64,000 bases of DNA from Devosia yakushimensis (GCF_030159855.1 NZ_BSNG01000004.1:1-64000), one strand, 5' to 3'. Positions 9,431 through 17,504 are shown, counted from the first letter of the stretch. Program-made: numbers and translations. Notes: generated from the letters alone by a model not told the origin.

Positions 9431-10118
9431 TTTCCGTCCAACCGAGCAGCCATTCGGTCTGTTTGATAAGCGTTCCCTTTTCCAGTTGCGCCCGCCATCG
9501 CAAGGGCCCGGGCGCCTTGGCGTCGTAGCGCTGCCGCGCACTGGGGGCCGGCAGCAGGCGCCAGCGCAGATGCGCCGCGCTTGCCTCGCGCCCCGCGCCA
9601 TAGCGCAGGAGGAAGATCGAACTGCCCGTTTCGGCCGCCCTGAGGCTCAGCCGCCGGCTGGCCGTGAAATCCAGCAGCCGGGAGGGACTGCCGATATCGG
9701 CGATCACCGCCGCCACGGCACGGCAGGCGACCGCTTCCTCGGCCGCCCAGAGCAGCTCGGCCATATTGGCCGTGCGCACCAGGATCAGCGCCTCGGGAGC
9801 CAGCCCGAAGCTCACCAGCCCTGGCCCATAGGGCAGACCCAGCTGCTGAGCTTCAGCGGCCAGTTGCAGATAGATGATGGCCAGCCGCTGCTCGCTGAGC
9901 AGGCTCCTGGCCTGAGCCAGCGCAAAGCCCAGGATTGCTCCGGCATTGCGGCGCTGGTCGGTGAACACTTCCTGCAGGAGCCCCCCGGCCAGCACCGGAA
10001 ACCCCTGCGCATCGTTCTTCACCATTGCCCGCGCTTCGGCCAGCGCCGGCTTGCGCTCGATATCGGCAATAGTGTCGCGCAGCGCGGCAAGGCGCTGTTG
10101 CCGGTCAGGCAAGCTCAT
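9315..10118 (-). CDS. imuA: ImuA, RecA-like SOS mutagenesis protein
   Basis: A 267-residue ImuA homologue, a RecA/SulA-related protein that works with ImuB and DnaE2 in damage-induced mutagenesis. The start MSLPDRQQRLAALR is typical of the family, and the alanine- and leucine-rich core carries GGLLQEVF and PEALILVRT. The ATG at 10118 lies 20 bases downstream of a LexA box; the frame remains open further upstream, through that box, which argues against an earlier start. It is the first gene of the cassette, and its last 116 bases are shared with the start of imuB. Confidence 0.9.
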   Translation of the reverse strand: MSLPDRQQRLAALRDTIADIERKPALAEARAMVKNDAQGFPVLAGGLLQEVFTDQRRNAGAILGFALAQARSLLSEQRLAIIYLQLAAEAQQLGLPYGPGLVSFGLAPEALILVRTANMAELLWAAEEAVACRAVAAVIADIGSPSRLLDFTASRRLSLRAAETGSSIFLLRYGAGREASAAHLRWRLLPAPSARQRYDAKAPGPLRWRAQLEKGTLIKQTEWLLGWTENGFSAIASQRRSQDRIAAGAPLSRAVPAVLADRLPQAG

Positions 10119-10138
10119 CGCCCCGACCTTTCTTAAGT

Positions 10139-10153
10139 GAACAAAACAGGAAC
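10139..10153 (-). promoter_or_regulatory. LexA (SOS) box before imuA-imuB-dnaE2
   Basis: The plus strand reads GAACAAAACAGGAAC, so the minus strand gives GTTC-N7-GTTC, the established alphaproteobacterial LexA operator. It ends 20 bases before the imuA ATG, where a repressor would block the promoter or early transcription of the whole cassette. Confidence 0.9.
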
Positions 10154-10349
10154 AATTAGACTCCGTTTGGCCGCAGAGTCGAGTCCTTTTTATTGGGCAG
10201 CAGCTGTGGCGGGGCTGCATCAATGCCAGTCAAGACCGCGTGACAGCGGCCGCCGGCCATTGAGAGAATCGAAAGGACTGCTATCTGTCTAAGGCCTGCC
10301 TCCCGGCGCGCACCCACATTACCGCCGCGCCCCACAGAGGAGGCCATTC

Positions 10350-10790
10350 ATGTTCGAGGCCATCACCCGCCTGTTCAACAAGCCCGAAAGCGCCCTGTCC
10401 GACCACGACCCCAAATTGGCCGTCGCCGCGCTCCTGGTGCATCTGGCTTCCGTCGATGGCCAGGTCAACCAGGAGGAACGCCGGGCGATCAAGGGCGGCC
10501 TCATGGATTATTACGATCTCGACGAGGCCGCCGTGGAGCGCCTGGTGGAACAGGCCACGCTGCGCGATGCCGAGGCCGTGGATTTCTATAAATTCACCTC
10601 GGCACTTTCCTCGCTCGACAATGACGAGCGCCTCGAAATCGTGCGCATGATGTGGATGGTGGTCTTTGCCGACAAGAAGAACCACGAGCTCGAGGACAAT
10701 ATGGTCTGGCGCGTGGCCGAGCTGATCGGGGTATCCAGCCGCGACCGCACATTATTGCGCCAGCAGATCGGCAAGGCCGAAAGGGCCTGA
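10350..10790 (+). CDS. TerB-family tellurite resistance-like protein
   Basis: A 146-residue soluble helical protein with the TerB/DjlA-like fold. Recognisable parts are AVAALLVHLASVDGQVNQEE near residues 26-45 and the acidic, helical second half (SLDNDERLEIVRMMW, FADKKNHELEDN). These paired acidic helices are seen in TerB proteins, some of which bind metal. A good ribosome-binding site (GAGGAGG) precedes the ATG. It is a single gene, not linked to other ter genes, so the cellular role is unknown and tellurite resistance should not be assumed. Confidence 0.85.
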   Translation: MFEAITRLFNKPESALSDHDPKLAVAALLVHLASVDGQVNQEERRAIKGGLMDYYDLDEAAVERLVEQATLRDAEAVDFYKFTSALSSLDNDERLEIVRMMWMVVFADKKNHELEDNMVWRVAELIGVSSRDRTLLRQQIGKAERA

Positions 10791-10791
10791 G

Positions 10792-11349
10792 TTACCAGGC
10801 CTCGAATTTCCCGATCGTCTCGACCTCGTCATTGACGCAATCGAAATCGCCTGCCTTGTCGGCCGCTTCCCGCGCCAGGTCATTGGCATTCTCATTGGCC
10901 AGGGCATCGATATAGGCAATATGGCAGCTATTGCCCTCGGCCAATTGCGTCACCACCAGCACCTGGCCCTTGTTCTCTCCGGTTTCGGGGTCCGCGGTGT
11001 GATAGCGGACAATGGTGGCTACCGGCAGCCAGCGGCCCGACGCATTGGAGAGGCGCCATTCCAGCTTTGGCCCCAGATTGTTGAACGGCCCCAGCGTCTG
11101 TCCGCGCGGCTCCTTGTCGATATTGAAGCCATAGCGGATGGAAAAACGCAGATCGCCCTCGCTGACCAGCATGGGATAGCCCTTATAGCCCGGGCAGGCC
11201 CAGCTGGCGCCGAAATCATCGGCATCGAGCACCAGGCATTGGTCCAGGTCGATATCGGTATAGGCGCTGTTGAAGGCGGCATGGGCCGGCAGGGCCAGCG
11301 ACAGGGCGCAGCAGGCGCCCAAGAGAATCGCCTGTATCGTGGATTTCAT
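10792..11349 (-). CDS. secreted periplasmic protein of unknown function
   Basis: A 185-residue protein with a clear signal peptide (MKSTIQAILLGACCALSLAL, cleavage predicted after AHA at about residue 25). The mature part has four cysteines (DQCLV, WACPGY, GNSCHI, FDCVN) that could form two disulfides. The start is chosen at 11349 because the frame further upstream lacks hydrophobic character and overlaps the promoter region shared with ppa. Its stop abuts that of the convergent TerB gene (1-base gap). I do not recognise a named family. Confidence 0.75.
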   Translation of the reverse strand: MKSTIQAILLGACCALSLALPAHAAFNSAYTDIDLDQCLVLDADDFGASWACPGYKGYPMLVSEGDLRFSIRYGFNIDKEPRGQTLGPFNNLGPKLEWRLSNASGRWLPVATIVRYHTADPETGENKGQVLVVTQLAEGNSCHIAYIDALANENANDLAREAADKAGDFDCVNDEVETIGKFEAW

Positions 11350-11491
11350 GGCGCTTTCCTTTCCGGGGACAAGTTTTTGCCGCGAGCAGCGGGGACAAAC
11401 GGATAAAGCCAAACTGGCTTGCTTTTGCGGCCCGTTCTGGGCAACAAAAGCCCACTTTCCGCCCCCTTGATGAACGGACTTTGAACGCAAA

Positions 11492-12025
11492 ATGAATATC
11501 GACGCGATCCCAATCGGCAAGACCCCGCCCGACGACCTCAATGTCATCATCGAAGTTCCCCTGGGCGGCGAGCCGATCAAATACGAGATCGACAAGGCAT
11601 CGGGGGCGCTGTTCGTCGACCGCTTCCTCTATACGCCCATGCGCTATCCGGGCAATTACGGCTTCGTGCCCCATACCCTGTGCGGCGACGGCGACCCGCT
11701 CGACGTCATCGTCATGAATTCGCGTCCCCTGGTGCCCGGCGCCGTGGTGCGGTCCCGCCCGGTCGGCGTGCTCTTCATGGAAGATGATGGCGGGCAGGAC
11801 GAAAAGATCATCGCCGTCCCCGTCAGCAAGCTCACCCGCATGTATGACAACATCAAGGATATCGAGGACTTCCCCGAAATCCAGCTCGAGCGCGTCAAGC
11901 ACTTCTTCACCCATTACAAGGATCTCGAGCCCGGCAAATGGGCCAAGATCGACCGGATCGGCAACCTGGCCGATGCGCGCAAGGTGATCCTGGATTCGAT
12001 CGAACTGGCCAAGACGCAGAAATAG
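11492..12025 (+). CDS. ppa: soluble inorganic pyrophosphatase
   Basis: A 177-residue family I pyrophosphatase that hydrolyses pyrophosphate to phosphate in the cytoplasm, pulling biosynthetic reactions forward. The family signature DGDPLDVIV is present, with the metal-binding aspartates, and the Lys/Tyr/Arg active-site blocks KYEIDKASG and YPGNYGFVPHT are intact. Length matches the bacterial hexameric enzyme. It is divergent from the secreted protein gene, with 142 bp between starts. A second, membrane pyrophosphatase gene lies at 18730-20871. Confidence 0.96.
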   Translation: MNIDAIPIGKTPPDDLNVIIEVPLGGEPIKYEIDKASGALFVDRFLYTPMRYPGNYGFVPHTLCGDGDPLDVIVMNSRPLVPGAVVRSRPVGVLFMEDDGGQDEKIIAVPVSKLTRMYDNIKDIEDFPEIQLERVKHFFTHYKDLEPGKWAKIDRIGNLADARKVILDSIELAKTQK

Positions 12026-12155
12026 GCCTTTGTCGGCCCTTTGGCTGAGGCTGCCATTCCCCGCCCCAAGGGTGAGGGACGCCTGGCAGTCTCGGCCGCT
12101 TTCCTATTACGGTCATATTCGCCGGGTTCAATCACCGCAGCTTGGAGAGACCGGC

Positions 12156-12635
12156 ATGAACAAAATCGCTTTTCGCGCCATTGGCCTTGTGGCGCTGCTG
12201 GCTGGCCCCGCCTTGGCGGAAGATGTCGTCATTCCCTTTGCCACCGACGATGCCGAGATGAATGCGGCCATCGACAAGGCCCGCGCGAGCCTGCCCGAAT
12301 TCTGGAGCAAGTTTGCCGCCCCGGCGGCCAATGAGGACGATTTTTCGCTCAAGCTGGGCATTTCCGACGGCAGCCAGACCGAGCATTTCTGGTGTGGGCA
12401 GATCGAGGGCAATGCGCAGGACGCCACCTGCGTCATCGCCAATGAACCCATCGATGTATTCACCGTCGCCTATGGCGAACGGGTAAAGGTCGATCCCACC
12501 GAGATTTCCGATTGGCTCTATTACCGCGACAACAAAATCGTCGGCGCCGAAACGCTGCGGGTCATGCTGCCACATCTGGAAAAGAAGGAAGCCGCCGCCA
12601 TGCGGGCCCTGCTGGGCGATCCCCAGGACCAATAA
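12156..12635 (+). CDS. DUF2314 domain secreted protein
   Basis: A 159-residue protein with a short signal peptide (MNKIAFRAIGLVALLAGPAL, cleavage after ALA) followed by a DUF2314 domain: DDAEMNAAIDKARASLPEFW, then HFWCGQIEG and ERVKVDPTEISDWLYY. DUF2314 proteins of this type are uncharacterised. A GGAGAG ribosome-binding site precedes the ATG at 12156. Its 3' end faces the small membrane protein gene at 12758, with two strong palindromes in between. Confidence 0.85.
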   Translation: MNKIAFRAIGLVALLAGPALAEDVVIPFATDDAEMNAAIDKARASLPEFWSKFAAPAANEDDFSLKLGISDGSQTEHFWCGQIEGNAQDATCVIANEPIDVFTVAYGERVKVDPTEISDWLYYRDNKIVGAETLRVMLPHLEKKEAAAMRALLGDPQDQ

Positions 12636-12676
12636 ACGTTCAGCTCTCTGATCGGCAGCAAACCCTGATCCGGTTC

Positions 12677-12694
12677 CCTCCCCTTAAGGGGAGG
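12677..12694. repeat. palindromic repeat, CCTCCCC family
   Basis: CCTCCCCTTAAGGGGAGG is an 18-bp perfect palindrome between convergent genes. It is a short relative of the CCCTCCCC...CAAGGGGGAGGG repeats seen at about 17.4, 21.1, 24.9 and 30.6 kb. Confidence 0.6.
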
Positions 12695-12700
12695 CAGGTC

Positions 12701-12725
12701 AGCTTTTTCGCGTCGCGAAAAAGCT
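12701..12725. terminator. bidirectional terminator-like hairpin
   Basis: Two 12-base arms (AGCTTTTTCGCG and CGCGAAAAAGCT) surround a single T. The A/T runs sit inside the stem, so either strand would give a stem with flanking U residues. The position between the convergent DUF2314 gene and the small membrane gene fits shared termination. Confidence 0.5.
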
Positions 12726-12757
12726 GGGATCGCGGCTCTCGGCGGCCGGGCGGCAGT

Positions 12758-12952
12758 TCAATGCAGCGAACGGCGCATGCGATTGTTCCACCACAACAGA
12801 ACGGCTCCGGCGATCACCACCAATATGCCCACGACCAGCCATTGGCCGCGGCCCGACATGGCGCTGCCGGTCAGCACATTGGCGCCCTGCAGAATCCAGA
12901 CGGCACCGATAATCAGCAAGACGGCGCCGACGGCATTTCTCAGCATGCTCAT
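12758..12952 (-). CDS. small two-helix membrane protein
   Basis: A 64-residue protein with two hydrophobic segments (AVGAVLLIIGAVWILQGANV and WLVVGILVVIAGAVLLWW) joined by a short loop and ending in a basic tail (RMRRSLH). A strong ribosome-binding site (GGAGGG) lies just before the ATG at 12952, which sets the start; the open frame further upstream looks non-coding. The pattern (GAVWILQGANVL...GSAMSG) is found in many small uncharacterised alphaproteobacterial inner membrane proteins. Function unknown. Confidence 0.75.
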   Translation of the reverse strand: MSMLRNAVGAVLLIIGAVWILQGANVLTGSAMSGRGQWLVVGILVVIAGAVLLWWNNRMRRSLH

Positions 12953-13134
12953 AATGTCACCCTCCTTCCTTGGGCGAAGGGTGCGCTTGTGCGAGGTGCA
13001 CGGCAAATCACGTTGTTGGGGGGCGCCAGGCAGAAGGCTCGCGGTTCCCGGTGAGAGGACCACGAACATCTCTTCAACCCCGATGACACCGCGCTTTTAA
13101 TGCGCCCAGGTGCAGTCACGACATGAAGTTTGGC

Positions 13135-13740
13135 TCAATCCCCTGCCAGAATCTCGAAGGCACTCGGCCGCGGCGGGTTGGACAAAGCCGCCGCGATCGC
13201 TGCCATGCAGGCCTCCGGCGTCAATGCGCCCGTGTCGACCCTCAGGTCATAAATCCCGGGCACATGCACCGCGCTCTGCCAGCGCAAGACCGGCGGCGGT
13301 ACCGTGTCGCCCCCCAGATAATGACCATTTTGCGGATCGGCATTGCGTCGCGCCATGATGGTTTCAATGGGGCAATCGACCCCCACGAACAGCACCGGCA
13401 GCCCGGCGAGGCGCCGGGCGCATTGCGGCAGGATGCCGAGCGGGCGCGAATAATCATCATGATGGCCAAGATCGGCAACCACATCGAAACCGGCGCGGGC
13501 ATGGGCGGCAATGGCATCGTAGAGCGCCAGATAGAGCGGGGTCACATTGGGCTCGAGGTCCGGCCGCTCGCCGCCAGGACGCAGGCCGATGCCCGGCAGC
13601 AGCGCGGGCGGCAGGGTCCGGTTCTGCGCATCGACGCCCAGATTGATCCATTGGCCGGGCAGGTCGCGCTGCATGGCCGCCGCGATCGAGGATTTGCCGG
13701 CGCGCGGCGGGCCATTGAGGATGACGATACGCCCGCTCAC
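13135..13740 (-). CDS. chloramphenicol phosphotransferase-like kinase
   Basis: A 201-residue P-loop kinase of the CPT family. Walker A is GPPRAGKSS near residues 10-18, followed by NLGVDAQ, where the aspartate matches the catalytic Asp of Streptomyces chloramphenicol 3-O-phosphotransferase (GVDS), and a later VLFVGVDCP. The natural substrate of most CPT-like proteins is unknown, so resistance is not implied. Its ATG overlaps the stop of the serine hydrolase gene (ATGA), so the two are co-translated. Confidence 0.8.
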   Translation of the reverse strand: MSGRIVILNGPPRAGKSSIAAAMQRDLPGQWINLGVDAQNRTLPPALLPGIGLRPGGERPDLEPNVTPLYLALYDAIAAHARAGFDVVADLGHHDDYSRPLGILPQCARRLAGLPVLFVGVDCPIETIMARRNADPQNGHYLGGDTVPPPVLRWQSAVHVPGIYDLRVDTGALTPEACMAAIAAALSNPPRPSAFEILAGD

Positions 13741-15101
13741 AGCTTGCGCCCCGCAATATCCTGCCCGTTCTGGTGCAGGATCAGGCCCGTCGCCGCCCCA
13801 CTGGCATCGGTTTCAAAACTGATCTGGGCATCGACCTGGCGGTAGAAAAACCGCGTGGCGCTTTCGGGAAAGACTTCGAACTTGTCCTGCCCGCTGGCCT
13901 TGACGAAGAGGCGGCCATTTTCGGCGGTGACCGTGAGGTGGAATTCGGGCCCGAGCTGATATTCGCCGGCATAGCCCGGCAGCACGGCCCGATCGATCTC
14001 GACCGTGGCGCGCGGCGCGGGCTGGACCGCCAGCGGCAGGCTCGCATCGAGCAGGTGAAAGCCGATATCCTCGATGCCGGTCTGGGTCACCTGATTGGCC
14101 AGCACCACCACGCCCTCCCCGCTTTCGCTGTTATAGCCGGCAAAGCTGTTGAAGCCGCCGGTAATGCCATTGTGCCAGACGATTTCGCTGCCGGGATGGG
14201 CGAGGATCATCCAGCCCAGCCCGATGCTCATATTGGGGGAACCCGCCGGGCGGGTCCTTGCCAGCATCAGCTCGAAAGCCGGCTTGAGGTCGCTGGGGGC
14301 GGCGCCACTGGCCGCGGCGATGAATTTGGCCATATCCTCTGCCGTCGAGCGATAGGCTCCGGCGGGCGCAAAAACATCGAAATCCCAATGCGGCACCGCC
14401 GTTCCGGCCGCGTCATGGCCGCTCGCGAAACGGGCCTCATCCACCGGCTGCAGCGTAGTCTCGCTCATGCCGAGGGGGGTGAGGATGCGCTCGGCGACAA
14501 GATCGGCATAGGGCTTGGCCGCGACATGGCTGATCGCCTGACCCAGAAGCGCAATGCCGATATTGGAATATTGGAATGTGTCGCCCGGTGCGCGCGGCAG
14601 CTCATAGGCGGCAAGAAACGCCGCAAGATTGTCGGCCCCATAGGCGGCATAGGGATTGGCCGGATCGCCAAGGCTCAATTCGGGCGGAATGGGCGGCAGG
14701 CCGGCGCTATGGGTCGCCAGATCGAAAAGGGTCATGGCCTGCCCGTCAAAGCCGGGCAATTCGGTATCCCGGGGCAGATAATCGGCAACGGGCTTATCGA
14801 GATCCATCCGGCCCTCCAGCACCATTTGGGCCAGCAGCAGATTGGTGAAGAGCTTGGTCAGCGAACCGATTTCGAAAATGCTATGTTCATCGACCGCAGC
14901 GCCATCACCGGCAAGTTTACCGCTGGAAACAAAGGTGATATCGGCGCCTGCTATCTCGCCGGCGACAATACCGACACCCTGTTTGTCGCGGGCAATACGG
15001 TCGGCAAGGATTTGGCCGATATCGGGAGCGGCCGTCTCCTGCGCCAGGGCGGGAAGCGCGCCCAGGCCGAGCACAAATAGCGTCGCGAACAGAAATTGCA
15101 T
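13737..15101 (-). CDS. class C beta-lactamase-like serine hydrolase
   Basis: A 454-residue secreted hydrolase of the beta-lactamase/AmpH/D-aminopeptidase superfamily. A signal peptide (cleaved after ALA at about residue 20) is followed by the catalytic SLTK tetrad (Ser80-Lys83), YSN (178-180) and the third motif HNG within VWHNGITGG. A C-terminal beta domain of about 120 residues follows, as in the esterase/peptidase members, so a peptidase or esterase is likelier than a true beta-lactamase. It is followed by the CPT-like kinase with a 4-base overlap. Confidence 0.88.
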   Translation of the reverse strand: MQFLFATLFVLGLGALPALAQETAAPDIGQILADRIARDKQGVGIVAGEIAGADITFVSSGKLAGDGAAVDEHSIFEIGSLTKLFTNLLLAQMVLEGRMDLDKPVADYLPRDTELPGFDGQAMTLFDLATHSAGLPPIPPELSLGDPANPYAAYGADNLAAFLAAYELPRAPGDTFQYSNIGIALLGQAISHVAAKPYADLVAERILTPLGMSETTLQPVDEARFASGHDAAGTAVPHWDFDVFAPAGAYRSTAEDMAKFIAAASGAAPSDLKPAFELMLARTRPAGSPNMSIGLGWMILAHPGSEIVWHNGITGGFNSFAGYNSESGEGVVVLANQVTQTGIEDIGFHLLDASLPLAVQPAPRATVEIDRAVLPGYAGEYQLGPEFHLTVTAENGRLFVKASGQDKFEVFPESATRFFYRQVDAQISFETDASGAATGLILHQNGQDIAGRKL

Positions 15102-15187
15102 CGAGCCCTCCGGTAAATGCGACCCCTATGCCGCATCGATGGGGCGAGGGTGTGACACAACGCGATCATGGCCCAATAGAGATTTGT

Positions 15188-15724
15188 CTAGCGCCCCAGC
15201 CCCATCCGCGCCAGCAGCCGGTCGCCGCGGATGAATTGGTGATAAAGCGCCGCCCCGATATGGCCCAGCATCAGCACGATCAGCAGCCGCGCCAGAATGC
15301 CATGGGCGCTATAGGGCGGCACAGCCGAAAAATCGGGCAAGGGCAGCGCGCCGCCACCGAATATCTGCTGACTGGCGCCGGTCAGCAGAAGCGTTGCCAC
15401 CCCGCTCGACACCATGACGAGAATGACCCCATAAAGCCCGTAATGCACGCTTTTAGAGGCAATGGCCTGCCAGCCCGGCATGCCGGACGGCGCGGCGGGG
15501 CGCCTGTCGGCGGCAAGCCACCACAATATCCGCAACACCGTGAGCACCCCGATGCAGATGCCCATTATGGCATGCACCCGCAGGATCGCCGCCTCCGCCG
15601 CAGGGTCAGCGCTGTTGGCGGCGGCCAGCCCGCTGCCCAGCATGGCGAAGATCGTCAGGGCGGTAACCCAATGAATGGTAATGGCCACCAGGCCATAGCG
15701 CTCTGCTGTGCTTTTGAGGGGCAT
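15188..15724 (-). CDS. cytochrome b561 family membrane protein
   Basis: A 178-residue integral membrane protein with four hydrophobic helices. Candidate heme-ligand histidines are TIHWV (His18), RVHAIMG, SVHYGLYG and LGHIGAALYHQF. Bacterial b561 proteins of this size pass electrons between quinol and periplasmic acceptors, and some dismutate superoxide. It is transcribed divergently from a MarR regulator across a short region with two overlapping dyads, so control by that regulator is likely. Confidence 0.9.
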   Translation of the reverse strand: MPLKSTAERYGLVAITIHWVTALTIFAMLGSGLAAANSADPAAEAAILRVHAIMGICIGVLTVLRILWWLAADRRPAAPSGMPGWQAIASKSVHYGLYGVILVMVSSGVATLLLTGASQQIFGGGALPLPDFSAVPPYSAHGILARLLIVLMLGHIGAALYHQFIRGDRLLARMGLGR

Positions 15725-15755
15725 GGCAATTGCCTTTCCGCGGGATCAGGTCTAA

Positions 15756-15793
15756 TAGATAGCATACTATGAATAAACATAGCAAGCTATCTA
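15756..15793. promoter_or_regulatory. double dyad, probable MarR operator
   Basis: Two 16-base arms, TAGATAGCATACTATG and CATAGCAAGCTATCTA, are inverted repeats of each other (14 of 16 matching) separated by six bases. Each arm also contains a near-palindrome, ATAGCATACTAT or ATAGCAAGCTAT. The element ends one base before the MarR ATG and lies 31 bases upstream of the divergent b561 gene, the classic position for autoregulation. Confidence 0.7.
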
Positions 15794-15794
15794 A

Positions 15795-16238
15795 ATGCTG
15801 ACCCGTGAAACTTCGGCAGGCTATCTCACCAATTGGGCGGCGCGGCTGTTTGCGCGCGAGCTGGAGCGGCAATTGGCGCCCAGCGGCATTTCGCCGGCCT
15901 ATATGCCCATCATGTTCGCCCTGGCCGATGGCGGGGCGCTGACGCAAAAGGCGCTGGCCCAACGGGCGGCGGTGGAACAGCCCACCATGGCCGCCACGCT
16001 CAACCGCATGGAACGCGACGGCTTCATCGCCCGCCGCCCCGATCCGGCCGACAAGCGCAGCGCGCTGATCTCGCTCACCGGGACGGCCATGGCGCTGGTG
16101 CCCGAGGTCGAGCGCGTCGTCACCACCATCAACGCCCTGGCGCTGGACCCGCTCGATCCCGATGAGCGGGCCCAATATCTCACGCTGGTCCGCCGGATCA
16201 TCGCCGTATTGGAGGCGCGTGACGCCCAATATGAGTGA
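15795..16238 (+). CDS. MarR family transcriptional regulator
   Basis: A 147-residue winged-helix repressor. The DNA-binding core runs ALTQKALAQRAAVEQPTMAA then LNRMERDGFIARRPDPADKR, with the wing arginines typical of MarR. Flanking helices at both ends form the dimer interface. The start at 15795 immediately follows the double dyad; there is no room for a normal ribosome-binding site except the AT-rich operator itself, so the message may be nearly leaderless. The likely target is the divergent cytochrome b561 gene and itself. Its ligand is unknown. Confidence 0.92.
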   Translation: MLTRETSAGYLTNWAARLFARELERQLAPSGISPAYMPIMFALADGGALTQKALAQRAAVEQPTMAATLNRMERDGFIARRPDPADKRSALISLTGTAMALVPEVERVVTTINALALDPLDPDERAQYLTLVRRIIAVLEARDAQYE

Positions 16239-16253
16239 GGCTTACTCGGCCTT

Positions 16254-16805
16254 TTACTTGGCCAGGCTATAGGTCTGGACCACATTGCCCTTGGACGTGG
16301 TGGTGCTGTTGACCAATGTCAGCCGCGTCGTCGCATCGCCCGGCTGGAACAGATGCCGCCGCCCTGCCCCCGCTACCACCGGATGGGTGATCAGCGTCAA
16401 TTCATCCAGCAGCCCCGCGAACAGCAATTCGCGCACCAGGGTAATGCCCGCCATGGCGGCGATCTCGCCACCCTCCTGGGCCTTGAGCGCGCGGACGAAA
16501 TCGAAGAAATCGCCCTCGACCAGGCTGGCATTCTGCCAATCCAACTTCCCCTTCAGCGTGCGCGAGGCGACATGCTTGGGCACCCCATTGATGAAATCGG
16601 CAAAATCACCATCGGCGGTGGCATTGGGCCAATAGCCCGCCCATTCCTGGTAGCCGACCCGGCCCAGCAATACCGTATCGACCTTGCCCATGACATCGCC
16701 GAGAAGCGCGCCCAATTCCTGGTCGAACGCATCGAATTGCCACTGATCGGGAGCCTCGACGACCCCGTCGACGGAATGGAACAGTCCGGCTGTTACTTTA
16801 CGCAT
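16254..16805 (-). CDS. dihydrofolate reductase-like (RibD C-terminal) protein
   Basis: A 183-residue protein of the RibD C-terminal/DHFR-like superfamily, NADPH-binding reductases of mostly unknown substrate. The start MRKVTAGLFHSVDGVVEAPD is characteristic, as are LLGRVGYQEWAGYWP and the late block GAGRRHLFQPGDATTRLTLV. The ATG at 16805 is preferred because GAGGGA lies upstream. It converges with the MarR gene across 15 bases. A role in folate or riboflavin synthesis is not implied. Confidence 0.85.
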   Translation of the reverse strand: MRKVTAGLFHSVDGVVEAPDQWQFDAFDQELGALLGDVMGKVDTVLLGRVGYQEWAGYWPNATADGDFADFINGVPKHVASRTLKGKLDWQNASLVEGDFFDFVRALKAQEGGEIAAMAGITLVRELLFAGLLDELTLITHPVVAGAGRRHLFQPGDATTRLTLVNSTTTSKGNVVQTYSLAK

Positions 16806-17239
16806 GATGATATTCCCTCTTCCAGCGCCCGTCATGGTCGCCCTTCACCAGCACAACGAGCGGGCCACGACGATTTCGACAGGTTGCGGGAAATTTCGGC
16901 CATGCCAAAGCGCCGCCCGGTTGCGGTTTTCGAATGGACGGACGGACCCCGAGACGGCATTCGCCTCGTGAGGAGTTTAGAATGAGACGGACGTCGCCTC
17001 GGGGTGCCGGGACTTTTTCGGACGGCGCGATCGCAGACCTCAGCGTTTGCCGTAGCGCCCGCCCGATTGCCTCGTCCGCTCGCCCCGGAGCGGAGCGCGA
17101 CCCCCACTCCCCCGGCTGGCTTCCGGACGCTCGTCGCTGCAACGCCGCCCGTATCCCGGAAGATGGGAGGAGTATGGGGGAGGTTTTGCGGAGGGGGATA
17201 AGTTTTGGGGTTTGGGGCTCTGGGTGCGCTTTAAAGCGC

Positions 17240-17383
17240 GGTGTCATTCCGGCGAAGGCCGGGATCCATGCTGAGATGGATCAACACGCGCCAGATTGGC
17301 TGGTGAAACCATCTGAACCACTCACACACCTTGCGGCTGGGGAGATATCTCGAGATGGGCCCCGGCCTGCCGGGGTGACACCG
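17240..17383. repeat. family A inverted repeat pair
   Basis: The left arm (17240-17269) begins GTGTCATTCCGGCGAAGGCC and the right arm (17358-17383) ends in the inverted form CGGGGTGACACC. The same unit occurs at 26181-26277, 33885-33989 and 35400-35428. Each arm can fold on itself through CCGGCGAAGGCCGG. It resembles REP-like elements of alphaproteobacteria. Confidence 0.7.
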
Positions 17384-17397
17384 TGGATGGAGGGCAT

Positions 17398-17453
17398 TTG
17401 CGCAAAAGCCCGCCGACCCCCACCCTCAATCCCTCCCCTCAAGGGGGAGGGAG
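17398..17453 (+). repeat. family B repeat unit
   Basis: The unit starts TTGCGCAAAAGCCCGCCGAC and runs through CCCACCCTCAATCCCTCCCC to CAAGGGGGAGGGAG. Near-identical units lie at 30669-30724 (same orientation) and at 24855-24911 and 30622-30661 (reversed). Confidence 0.7.
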
Positions 17454-17504
17454 GCAGATCGGGGCAAATTGGCCTCAAGCTCAGCGTCGATTCAAGTTAG
17501 GCGG

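Larger units (their letters stand above)
16806..17504. other. intergenic stretch of about 700 bp with repeats
   Basis: No convincing gene. It holds a 14-bp palindrome GCGCTTTAAAGCGC (17226-17239), a pair of family A repeats (17240-17383) and one family B repeat (17398-17453). The first 400 bases contain short open frames in several phases without ribosome-binding sites or recognisable products. Confidence 0.5.

Noticed and set aside
13737..15101. True beta-lactamase resistance gene
   Set aside because: SxxK, YxN and HxG are shared by esterases and peptidases of this superfamily; the long C-terminal domain points to those rather than to a dedicated beta-lactamase.
16934..17500. Plus-strand open frame of about 190 codons in the gap before the orphan gene
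   Set aside because: It runs through family A and B repeats, has no ribosome-binding site, and shows no protein-like pattern.
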